This document shows positions 25,007 to 32,196 of a stretch of DNA of 64,000 nucleotides, in pieces (position 1 is the stretch's first letter; each line of letters begins with the position of its first letter). Source of the stretch: DASQFI01 sp963780895. GTDB taxonomy: Bacteria; Acidobacteriota; Vicinamibacteria; Vicinamibacterales; SCN-69-37. Location of the stretch: contig CAWAEG010000011.1 of the NCBI GenBank assembly GCA_963780895.1, positions 191,796 through 255,795 of the forward strand. Direction: 5' to 3'. The position numbers and the translations under genes were made by a program. The notes beneath the pieces are model-generated. The model ran no database searches. It saw nothing but the letters and a program-made list of their open reading frames with translations, and was not told where the DNA came from.

Positions 25007-28000
25007 CTATACCCTCCGCCGGCCGTTCGTCGGGACCGACGTGGGCCCGAACTTCACGGACACCACACCCCGCCGTCCGCGCAGGAGCTCCCCGAGCGCT
25101 TCCATGTAGAGATAGAAGACGGGCGTGATGAAGAGCGTCAGCGTCTGCGAGACGAGCAGGCCGCCGACGACCGCCAGGCCAAGCGGTCGGCGGGCTTCGG
25201 CGCCGGCGCCCCAGCCGAGCGCGATTGGGAGGGTGCCCACCAGGGCGGCCATCGTCGTCATCATGATCGGACGGAAGCGGACGAGACACGCTTCGTACAT
25301 CGCCTCGGCGGGGGACTTGCCGTCGTTGCGCTGCGACTCGATCGCGAAATCGATCATCATGATGCCGTTCTTCTTCACGAGTCCCACCAGCATGATGATG
25401 CCGACGAAGGCGTAGAGGTTGAGGTCGACGCCGAACAGGAGCAGCGTCACCAGCGCGCCCAGCCCGGCCGAGGGCAGGCCCGAGAGAATCGTCAGCGGGT
25501 GGATGAAGCTCTCGTAGAGGATCCCCAGCACGACGTAGATCACGAAGATGGCCATGATCAGGATGACGCCGAGCCCGCGCGTTGAATCCTGGAAGGCCTG
25601 GGCGGTGCCCTGAAAGCTCGTGGCGACTGTCGCGGGCAGGTCCGTTCGCGCGGCCTCCTGCACGCGCGCCACCGCGTCGCCGAGTGGCGTGCCCGCCTGC
25701 AGGTTGAACGACAGCGTGACCGACGGCAGCTGGCCGGTGTGATTGACCGAGAGCGGTCCGACGCCGGTGTCCACGCGCGTGACGCTCGAGACGGGCACCT
25801 GCTGGCCGTCCGGCGTTCGCAGGTACAACATCGACAGCGCCGACGCGTCGCGCTGGTACTCCGGCGCGACCCGCATGATCACCTGGTAGGCGTTGTTGGG
25901 CGCGTAAATCTGCGCCACCTGGCGCGATCCGAACGCGCCGAAGAGGGCCCCCTCGACCTGATCGGCCGTGAGCCCGAGCGCCGCCATGCGCGGACGGTCG
26001 AACGTGACGTTCACCTGCGGGTTCGAGAGCTGGAGATCGCTCGAGACGTCCACGATGCCGGGGATCGTCTTGAGCTGCGCCTCGAGCTTTGGCGCCGCGG
26101 TGTAGAGGTCGTTGGTGTCGCCGGTCTGCAGCGTGAACTGGTACTGCGCGCGCGCCTGCCGGCTGCCGATGTTGATGACCGGCGGGTTCTGCAGGAACAC
26201 CCGGACGCCCGGCACCGCCGCCAGCTTCGGGCGCAGCCTGTCGATCACCTGGTCGGCCGTGAGCTCTCGTTGCGCGCGCGGTTTGAGCTCGATCGACACG
26301 CGGCCGCCGGTCGAGCTGCCGCCAGGACCGCCGCCGCCAATCGTCGACGTCACGGACAGGACGTTCGGGTCTTCGCGGATCAGCCGGATGATCTCCTGCT
26401 GATGCGCCATCAGGGACTCGAACCCCGTGCCCTGCGCCATCTCCGTCTGGCCCTGCAGCTGGCCGGTGTCCTGGCTTGGAATGAAGCCCGTCGGAATGAT
26501 GCGGAAGCAGTAGACGGTCGCGACGAGGAGGAGGACCGAGACGGCCATCGTGGTGACGTGATGCGTCATCGCCTGCCGCAGCGCCCAGCCGTACGCGTCG
26601 CGTGCCCAGACGAACACCCGCTCGATCGCCATGTACATCCGGCCGTGGCTCGCCGTCCGCGGCGGGTGCAGGAACCGGGCGGCGAGCATCGGCGTGAGCG
26701 TGAGCGAGACGAACCCGGACACGAGAATCGCGACGCCAATCGTCACCGCGAACTCGTTGAGCAGCCGCCCGACGATGCCACCCATGAAGAGGACGGGGAT
26801 GAAGACGGCGGCGAGCGACAGCGTCATCGAGACGATCGTGAACGCGATCTCCTTCGAGCCCCTGAGCGCGGCCGTCATCGCGTCTTCGCCGTGCTCCATG
26901 TGCCGCACGACGTTCTCGAGCATGACGATCGCGTCGTCGACGACGAACCCGACCGACAGCGTGAGAGCCATCAGCGACATGTTGTCGAGGCTGAAGCCGA
27001 GGAGCGACATCGCCGCGAACGTGCCGACGATGGAGGCGGGCAGCGCGAGGCTCGGGATGACGGTCGCCGAGATGTTGCGCAGGAAGAGGAAAATGACCAT
27101 CACGACGAGCGCGATGGTCAGCACCATCGTGAATTTGATGTCGTGGACCGACTCGCGGATCGATTCCGACCGGTCGCTGCGGACCGCGAGGGAGAGCGCG
27201 GCCGGAAGCTGCGCCTGGATCTGCGGCAGCAGGGCGCGGATCGAATCGACGATCTCGACCGTGTTCGTGCCCGGCTGCCGCTGCACGGCGAGATAGATCG
27301 TCCGGGACTCGTTGTACCAGCTCGCCGTCTTGTCGTTTTCGACGCCGTCGTACACGTGCGCGACCTCGTCGAGCCGCACCGGCCGGCCTTTGCTGTACGC
27401 GATCACGAGCTGCCTGAATCCCTCGGCGTTGGTCAGCTGGCCGTCGGTCTTCACGGCGAACGTGCGATCGGGGCCGTACAGCGTGCCGGTGGGCCGATTC
27501 ACGCTCCCGCGCCCGACGGCCGAGGCGAGCTGGTCGAAGTCCATCTCCCGCGTCGCGAGCTGGCGCGGATCGACGTCGATCCGGACCGCGTATTTCTGCG
27601 CGCCGAAGATGCCGACCTGCGCGACGCCCTTGAGCGTCGAGATCCGCTGCGCGACGTTGATCTCGGCGTACTCGTTGATCTCGGACAGCGGGAGCGTCGG
27701 CGAGCTCAGCGCGAGGAACAGGATCGGCGAGTCGGCCGGGTTGACCTTGCGCAGCGACGGCGGCGACGGCATGTCGGGCGGCAGCGAGCGGGCGGTGCGC
27801 GAGATCGCGCCCTGTACGTCCTGCGCCGCCGCGTCGATGTCCCGGTCGAGATCGAACTGCAGCGTGATCGACGTGCTGCCGACCGTGTTGCTGGAACTGA
27901 TCGACGTGATGCCCGAGATCGTGGCGAACTGTTTTTCGAGCGGCGTCGCCACCGCCGCCGCCATCGTCTCGGGGTTGGCGCCCGGGAGACCCGCTTCGAC

Positions 28001-28138
28001 CTGAAGCGTGGGGAAGTCCACGTTCGGCAGGTCGCTGACCGGCAGCGATCGATAGCCGAGGATGCCGAAGATGACGATGGCGAGCTGAATGAGCGTCGTC
28101 GCGACCGGCCGGCGGATGAAAGGCGCCGAGATGTTCAT
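25007..28138 (-). CDS. RND-family multidrug efflux pump, inner-membrane subunit
   Basis: 1043 residues, the usual AcrB/MdtB length. The N-terminus is MNISAPFIRRPVATTLIQLAIVIFGILGYRSLPVSDLPNVDFP. There are 12 membrane helices in two repeats and two large periplasmic loops, and the proton-relay region GFVVDDAIVMLENVVRHME contains the paired Asp of TM4. Substitutions such as RGLGVILIMAIFVIYVVLGILYES fit the HAE-1 group. It exports hydrophobic compounds with the adaptor encoded immediately upstream. Its ATG at 28138 overlaps the adaptor stop. No outer-membrane TolC partner is in the window. Confidence 0.95.
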   Translation of the reverse strand: MNISAPFIRRPVATTLIQLAIVIFGILGYRSLPVSDLPNVDFPTLQVEAGLPGANPETMAAAVATPLEKQFATISGITSISSSNTVGSTSITLQFDLDRDIDAAAQDVQGAISRTARSLPPDMPSPPSLRKVNPADSPILFLALSSPTLPLSEINEYAEINVAQRISTLKGVAQVGIFGAQKYAVRIDVDPRQLATREMDFDQLASAVGRGSVNRPTGTLYGPDRTFAVKTDGQLTNAEGFRQLVIAYSKGRPVRLDEVAHVYDGVENDKTASWYNESRTIYLAVQRQPGTNTVEIVDSIRALLPQIQAQLPAALSLAVRSDRSESIRESVHDIKFTMVLTIALVVMVIFLFLRNISATVIPSLALPASIVGTFAAMSLLGFSLDNMSLMALTLSVGFVVDDAIVMLENVVRHMEHGEDAMTAALRGSKEIAFTIVSMTLSLAAVFIPVLFMGGIVGRLLNEFAVTIGVAILVSGFVSLTLTPMLAARFLHPPRTASHGRMYMAIERVFVWARDAYGWALRQAMTHHVTTMAVSVLLLVATVYCFRIIPTGFIPSQDTGQLQGQTEMAQGTGFESLMAHQQEIIRLIREDPNVLSVTSTIGGGGPGGSSTGGRVSIELKPRAQRELTADQVIDRLRPKLAAVPGVRVFLQNPPVINIGSRQARAQYQFTLQTGDTNDLYTAAPKLEAQLKTIPGIVDVSSDLQLSNPQVNVTFDRPRMAALGLTADQVEGALFGAFGSRQVAQIYAPNNAYQVIMRVAPEYQRDASALSMLYLRTPDGQQVPVSSVTRVDTGVGPLSVNHTGQLPSVTLSFNLQAGTPLGDAVARVQEAARTDLPATVATSFQGTAQAFQDSTRGLGVILIMAIFVIYVVLGILYESFIHPLTILSGLPSAGLGALVTLLLFGVDLNLYAFVGIIMLVGLVKKNGIMMIDFAIESQRNDGKSPAEAMYEACLVRFRPIMMTTMAALVGTLPIALGWGAGAEARRPLGLAVVGGLLVSQTLTLFITPVFYLYMEALGELLRGRRGVVSVKFGPTSVPTNGRRRV

Positions 28139-29319
28139 GGCTGTTTGTCGTCGGCCTTCACGGTAATTCTGGCGCCCGGGGTGAGACGGAGCTGGCCGTC
28201 CGTGACGACGGTCTCGCCCGCGGTGACGCCGGTTTCGATCACGGCATCGTCGCCATCGATCCAGGCGACCTTGACCTGGCGGGCCTCGACGGTCTGGTCG
28301 CCTTTCACGACGAAGACGAACTCGCCCTGCTGGCTCGGCTGCACGGCCTTCGCCGGAATGACCTTCGCCTGTTGATCGACCGAGAGCTGGAGCGTCACGT
28401 TCACGAACGCGCCTGGCCAGAGCCGGCGGTCGTTGTTCAGGAAAGTCGCCTTGAGCCGAATCGTGTCGGTGGCCGGATCGACCGCGTTGTCGATGAACGT
28501 AACGGTGCCCGTCGAGCTGCTGTCCGAGGCACCGGCCGGCGAGGCCTCCACGCCGAGCGCTCGCCCGGTGTCGCCGCGCCGAAGCCGTGGCAGCATCCGC
28601 GCCGGGACCGCAAAGCTGACGAAGGCGGGCGACAGCCGGTTGATGACGACGAGGGGCGTGGCATCGTTGGCGCGCACGAGCGCGCCGCGGTGCACGAGCA
28701 GGGCCCCGGTCCGGCCGGTCACCGGCGCGGTAATGCGTGTGTTCTGCCGTTGGATTCTGGCGTTCTCCACCGCCGCTTTGCCCGCTTCGATGGAGGCGTC
28801 CATCGCGGCCGCCGAAGCCGCCGCCGCGTCGTAGTCGGCGCGGGAGACGAGCCCTTGCTTCAACAGGCTCGCGAGCCGGGTATGCTGCGCTTCGAGACTC
28901 TTCGCTTGCGCGGTGTCCCGTGCGAGAGCCGCTTCGGCCTGCTTCAACGTCGCTTCGAACACGCGCGGGTCGATCGTGAACAGCAACTGACCCTGCCGGA
29001 CGTCCTGGCCTTCCGAAAAGTCGACCGAGAGCAGCTCGCCGCTCACCTGCGAACGAACCTCGACCGTCGAGGACGCCTCGACATTGCCGACGCTCTTGAG
29101 CTTGACCGTCATCGGCTTTTGCAGCACGACGGCCGTGGTGACGGCAATCGGCCCCGCGCCATCACCGGGCCCGCCCTCGGCCGGCGCGGCGGTGCCGTTC
29201 GGCGTGCCGCGGCCGCAGGCGGAGGCAAGAGCGAGAACGAGCGTCGCGGCGGCGAACGACTCCGGGAGTCGTTTTACGATTTGTGTAAAACGACTCCCGG
29301 AGTCCTTTTCCCTGCTCAT
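28135..29319 (-). CDS. RND efflux periplasmic adaptor (membrane fusion lipoprotein)
   Basis: 394 residues. The lipoprotein signal ends LVLALASACGRG (Cys at about 35). Then come the HlyD/AcrA-type barrel-sandwich (VEVRSQVSGELLSVDFSEGQDVRQGQLLFTID), a helical hairpin (about 120-190) and beta-barrel domains. It bridges the inner-membrane pump to an outer-membrane channel. The N-terminal 20 or so residues (DSGSRFTQIVKRLPES) are encoded by the nested palindrome at 29257-29304, so the signal peptide n-region is repeat-derived. The start codon overlaps the nudF stop (ATGA). Confidence 0.92.
   Translation of the reverse strand: MSREKDSGSRFTQIVKRLPESFAAATLVLALASACGRGTPNGTAAPAEGGPGDGAGPIAVTTAVVLQKPMTVKLKSVGNVEASSTVEVRSQVSGELLSVDFSEGQDVRQGQLLFTIDPRVFEATLKQAEAALARDTAQAKSLEAQHTRLASLLKQGLVSRADYDAAAASAAAMDASIEAGKAAVENARIQRQNTRITAPVTGRTGALLVHRGALVRANDATPLVVINRLSPAFVSFAVPARMLPRLRRGDTGRALGVEASPAGASDSSSTGTVTFIDNAVDPATDTIRLKATFLNNDRRLWPGAFVNVTLQLSVDQQAKVIPAKAVQPSQQGEFVFVVKGDQTVEARQVKVAWIDGDDAVIETGVTAGETVVTDGQLRLTPGARITVKADDKQP
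29257..29304. repeat. nested palindromic repeat inside the adaptor gene start
   Basis: CGACTCCGGGAGTCGTTTTA and its complement TAAAACGACTCCCGGAGTC are separated by about 8 nt, and each arm is itself a palindrome (GACTCC/GGAGTC). It has the same construction as 24953-25002 (palindromic word plus TTTT, then its mirror) but a different word. It is in frame within the adaptor CDS. Confidence 0.85.
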
Positions 29320-29864
29320 GGCCGTATCAAGCCTAATCCCAGGATGGTTTTCATGTCGACCACCCCGCCGCGCTCCACGAGGGCGCCGGCCTCCCGAAGG
29401 GAGAACACCCGCGGTTGGATCTGCTCGTCAGGATCGAGATGAACCGGGTGCCTGGGGGTTACAAAGTCGACACAGCGGTAAAACAGCATGATCTCATCGC
29501 AGAATCCGGGTGTCGGATAGAGGGCCGCCACCCTGGAAATACGACGCGGGCTGAGTCCGATTTCCTCTTCGCACTCACGCCGGGCGGCCCTGGCCGGCGG
29601 CTCGCCGGCTTCGAGTGAGCCAGCCGGCAGCTCCCAGATCGACTTCCCGATCGCATATCGGAACTGGCGGATGAGCACCACCGACTCCGGAGTCGGCTGG
29701 GCGATGAGCACGACCGATCCGCGGTGGCGCACGATGTCGAACACCGCCGTCCGGCTCGTGGCGAGGCGCACCGTGTCCCGTTCAACCCGGAAGATCCGGC
29801 CGCGAAAGGGAACGGTCCGCTTGATGAGTCGAGGCGCCGGCTGGCGCCGCCTGGAAGCTGTCAT
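29316..29864 (-). CDS. nudF: NUDIX hydrolase, ADP-ribose pyrophosphatase-like
   Basis: 182 residues from ATG 29864, which overlaps the rluD stop. The full Nudix box GSLEAGEPPARAARRECEEEIGL (Gx5Ex7REUxEExGU) lies at about 98-120, preceded by the ADPRase-type RQFRYAIGKSIWELPAG. It hydrolyses ADP-ribose or related nucleoside diphosphates in the cytosol. A longer upstream reading is rejected because it runs through rluD in another frame. Confidence 0.88.
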   Translation of the reverse strand: MTASRRRQPAPRLIKRTVPFRGRIFRVERDTVRLATSRTAVFDIVRHRGSVVLIAQPTPESVVLIRQFRYAIGKSIWELPAGSLEAGEPPARAARRECEEEIGLSPRRISRVAALYPTPGFCDEIMLFYRCVDFVTPRHPVHLDPDEQIQPRVFSLREAGALVERGGVVDMKTILGLGLIRP

Positions 29865-30811
29865 GACGATGATCGTCGCAGAGCGGCCAGCACCTGCGCC
29901 AGATCGGACGGAAGCGGTGCGTCGAACGACATTGTCTGGCCCGAGCCGGGATGGGTGAAGCGGAGCCGCGCGGCGTGGAGAAACGGCCGGTCGAGACGCG
30001 TCACGGATGCCTGGCGCGGCGGCAACCGCCGTCGCACGCCGCCGTAGAGCTCGTCGCCCGCAACCGGGTGGCCCGCCTCCGCGAGGTGCACTCGAATCTG
30101 ATGCGTGCGGCCCGTGGCGATCGCGACGCGCAGGAAGGAGAGACCGGCGACGAACTCGGCTTCGACGACTCTGGTCAGGGCAGTACGCCCGCGCGGCGTG
30201 CGCGTGGACATCTTCTGGCGCTGTTTCGGATGACGCCCGATTGGCCGGTCGATCGTGGTGCCCGTGCTGACCCGGCCCCAGACGAGTGTGAGGTACTCCT
30301 TCTCGACCTCGCGATCGTGAAACTGTCGCGTGAGCTCCCGGTGCGCGGCGTCCGTCTTTGCGATCACCATCACGCCCGACGTCCCACGGTCGAGCCGGTG
30401 GACGATGCCCGGGCGTTCGCGGCCGCCGACGCCGCTGAGGCCGCCGACATGATGGAGCAGCGCGTGCACGACGGTGCCGGTGCGATGACCCGCGGCCGGA
30501 TGAACGACCATGCCCGCGGGCTTGTCGATCACGACGACCGACGCATCGTCGTGAAGGATCGAGAGCGGCAGCGCCTCGGGCTGCAGATCGAGCGGCGCGG
30601 GCGCAGCCACCGAGACGTCCGCCTCCAGGCCATCCCACACGACCAGCGACGGCTTCGGCTTCTTCGCGCCCTCGACGCGGACGGCGCCGTCGCGGATCAG
30701 CCGTTGGATTTGCGAGCGGGAGAATTGCGGGAGCTGGTGCACGAGAAAGGTGTCGAGGCGCGCGCCAGCGTCGGCAGGGGTGGCGTGGACGGAAAAGACC
30801 TCGGAGGTCAT
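29861..30811 (-). CDS. rluD: 23S rRNA pseudouridine synthase RluD-like
   Basis: 316 residues. An N-terminal S4 domain (RLDTFLVHQLPQFSRSQIQRLIRDGAVRVEG) is followed by the RluA/RluD catalytic core with HRLDRGTSGVMVIAKTD, carrying the catalytic Asp, and GRTHQIRVHLAEAGHPVAGDELYGG. It isomerises uridines in 23S rRNA. The annotated start ATGACCTCCGAGGTC is a copy of the GACCTCnGAGGTC palindrome, so the first five residues MTSEV are repeat-derived. No internal ATG offers an alternative start close by. It follows lgt by 49 nt. Confidence 0.92.
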   Translation of the reverse strand: MTSEVFSVHATPADAGARLDTFLVHQLPQFSRSQIQRLIRDGAVRVEGAKKPKPSLVVWDGLEADVSVAAPAPLDLQPEALPLSILHDDASVVVIDKPAGMVVHPAAGHRTGTVVHALLHHVGGLSGVGGRERPGIVHRLDRGTSGVMVIAKTDAAHRELTRQFHDREVEKEYLTLVWGRVSTGTTIDRPIGRHPKQRQKMSTRTPRGRTALTRVVEAEFVAGLSFLRVAIATGRTHQIRVHLAEAGHPVAGDELYGGVRRRLPPRQASVTRLDRPFLHAARLRFTHPGSGQTMSFDAPLPSDLAQVLAALRRSSS

Positions 30812-30822
30812 TTTACGAACGC

Positions 30823-30860
30823 GGGGACGGGTCTTGCTCGCGCAAGCGAGACCCGTCCCC
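30823..30860 (-). terminator. long hairpin between lgt and rluD
   Basis: GGGGACGGGTCTTGCTCGCG faces CGCAAGCGAGACCCGTCCCC: a stem of nearly 20 bp with two mismatched positions and almost no loop, directly abutting the lgt stop codon. On the minus strand no T-run follows; the next bases are GCGTTCGTAAAATGACC. It is probably a stability or attenuation element within the operon. Confidence 0.6.
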
Positions 30861-31625
30861 TTATCTCCTCCTCAGCCGCAACAGCATGATGATGCTGAGC
30901 GGGACGATCAGGATCGACACGAACTGCGACGTCGCCATGCCGGCCACCATGCCGCGCTCGTCGCCGCGGTAGATCTCGATGATGTAGCGCGAGATCGCGT
31001 AGAGCAGCATGTAGAGCCAGAACGTGCGTCCGGCGAACGGCCGGCCGCGCCGCTCGGTGACCAGCAGCAGGATCATGATCAGCAGCTCGGCGCCCGCGTC
31101 ATAGAGCTGCGTCGGGTGCAGCGGCGTGTTGAGCGGCGTGCCCACGTTCGTGGCCGCCGCGGGATTCGTGAACGTGATCGCCCACGGGACATCCGTCGGC
31201 CGCCCGTAGCAGCAGCCCGCGAGCAGACAGCCGAGCCTTCCGATCACGTGCCCGAGCGCGATGCCGGGCGCGGTGAGATCGGCCACCGTCCACGCGTCGA
31301 GCTTGTAGCGGCGGACGAGCACGAGCCCGACCCCGAGCGCCGCGAGCAGACCGCCGTAGAACACGCCGCCGGCGCGCACGAGGGAGAGCAGTTCGCGCGG
31401 CTGGCTGCGGAAATAGTCGAAGTCGACGGCGATCAGCATCAGCTTGGCGCCGACGAGCGCCGCGATGATGAGGTAGATCCCGAGGTCCATGACCTTGGTG
31501 GCGTCGATCTGCCGCCGCCGCGCGCGCACGACCGCGAGCTGCAGGCCCGCCAGATAGGCGAGCGCGAGCAGCACGCCGTACGAATACACAGGCCAGTTGC
31601 CGATCTCAAACAGAATGGGATGCAT
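30861..31625 (-). CDS. lgt: prolipoprotein diacylglyceryl transferase
   Basis: 254 residues from ATG 31625 (MHPILFEIGNWPVYSYG), the conserved Lgt N-terminus. Seven membrane helices. The signature GRLGCLLAGCCYGRPTD and the HPTQLYDAGAEL segment are intact. It transfers diacylglycerol to the lipobox Cys of preprolipoproteins, the step before LspA. It overlaps lspA by 20 nt, and the window encodes several lipoproteins it would modify. Confidence 0.95.
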   Translation of the reverse strand: MHPILFEIGNWPVYSYGVLLALAYLAGLQLAVVRARRRQIDATKVMDLGIYLIIAALVGAKLMLIAVDFDYFRSQPRELLSLVRAGGVFYGGLLAALGVGLVLVRRYKLDAWTVADLTAPGIALGHVIGRLGCLLAGCCYGRPTDVPWAITFTNPAAATNVGTPLNTPLHPTQLYDAGAELLIMILLLVTERRGRPFAGRTFWLYMLLYAISRYIIEIYRGDERGMVAGMATSQFVSILIVPLSIIMLLRLRRR

Positions 31626-32196
31626 GGTGTCGGTTGACCACGAGCAGCTCGACGAACACGAGCACGGCGCCAATCGTAATCGACGCGTCGGCCACGTTGA
31701 ACGCCCAGAAGTGCCAGCCCTGCCAGTACACGTCCACGAAGTCGATGACCCGCCCGGCCAGCAGTCGATCCAGGAGGTTGCCGATCGCGCCGCCGAGGAT
31801 CAGCGAGAGCCCCAGCCGCGCGAGCCGCTCCTCGCTCCGCACGTGGCGGGCATAGTACGCGATGCCGCCGAGCGCCAGCGCCGCCAGCAGCGTCGTGACG
31901 ACGTTCTTGAAAGGCAGATCGAGCTCGTTCAGCAACCCGAATGCCACGCCCGAGTTGAGCACGTGCGTGAGGTCGACGAGACCGGGAATCACCGTCATGC
32001 TCTCGTACGGCGCGAGGATCGACCGGACGATCGCCTTGGTGATCTGATCGAGCGCGACCACGCCGAGCGTCACCCACCAGAACAGGTGGAACTTCGCCGT
32101 CTGCGCGGGCTGGGCCACGCCCGCCGTTTCGGCTCCGGGCGCGATGGGCGCCGCCGGAGACGTCGCGGCGGGAAGATCGTCAGCGGGTGGCTGCAA
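31606..32196 (-). CDS. lspA: lipoprotein signal peptidase (signal peptidase II)
   Basis: 196 residues. The core is the usual four-helix LspA with catalytic aspartates in GGAIGNLLDRLLAGRVIDFVDV and FNVADASITIG. The first 35 residues form an Ala/Pro-rich extension (MQPPADDLPAATSPAAPIAP) not found in most homologues, so a later start is conceivable, but no better ribosome site was seen. It cleaves prolipoproteins after Lgt has acted. It overlaps the ileS stop by 17 nt. Confidence 0.94.
   Translation of the reverse strand: MQPPADDLPAATSPAAPIAPGAETAGVAQPAQTAKFHLFWWVTLGVVALDQITKAIVRSILAPYESMTVIPGLVDLTHVLNSGVAFGLLNELDLPFKNVVTTLLAALALGGIAYYARHVRSEERLARLGLSLILGGAIGNLLDRLLAGRVIDFVDVYWQGWHFWAFNVADASITIGAVLVFVELLVVNRHHASHSV

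Noticed and set aside
25739..28375. 878-codon open frame opposite the RND pump gene
   Set aside because: It is the antisense shadow of a well-conserved GC-rich gene; its product is Arg/Asp/His-rich with no domain pattern.
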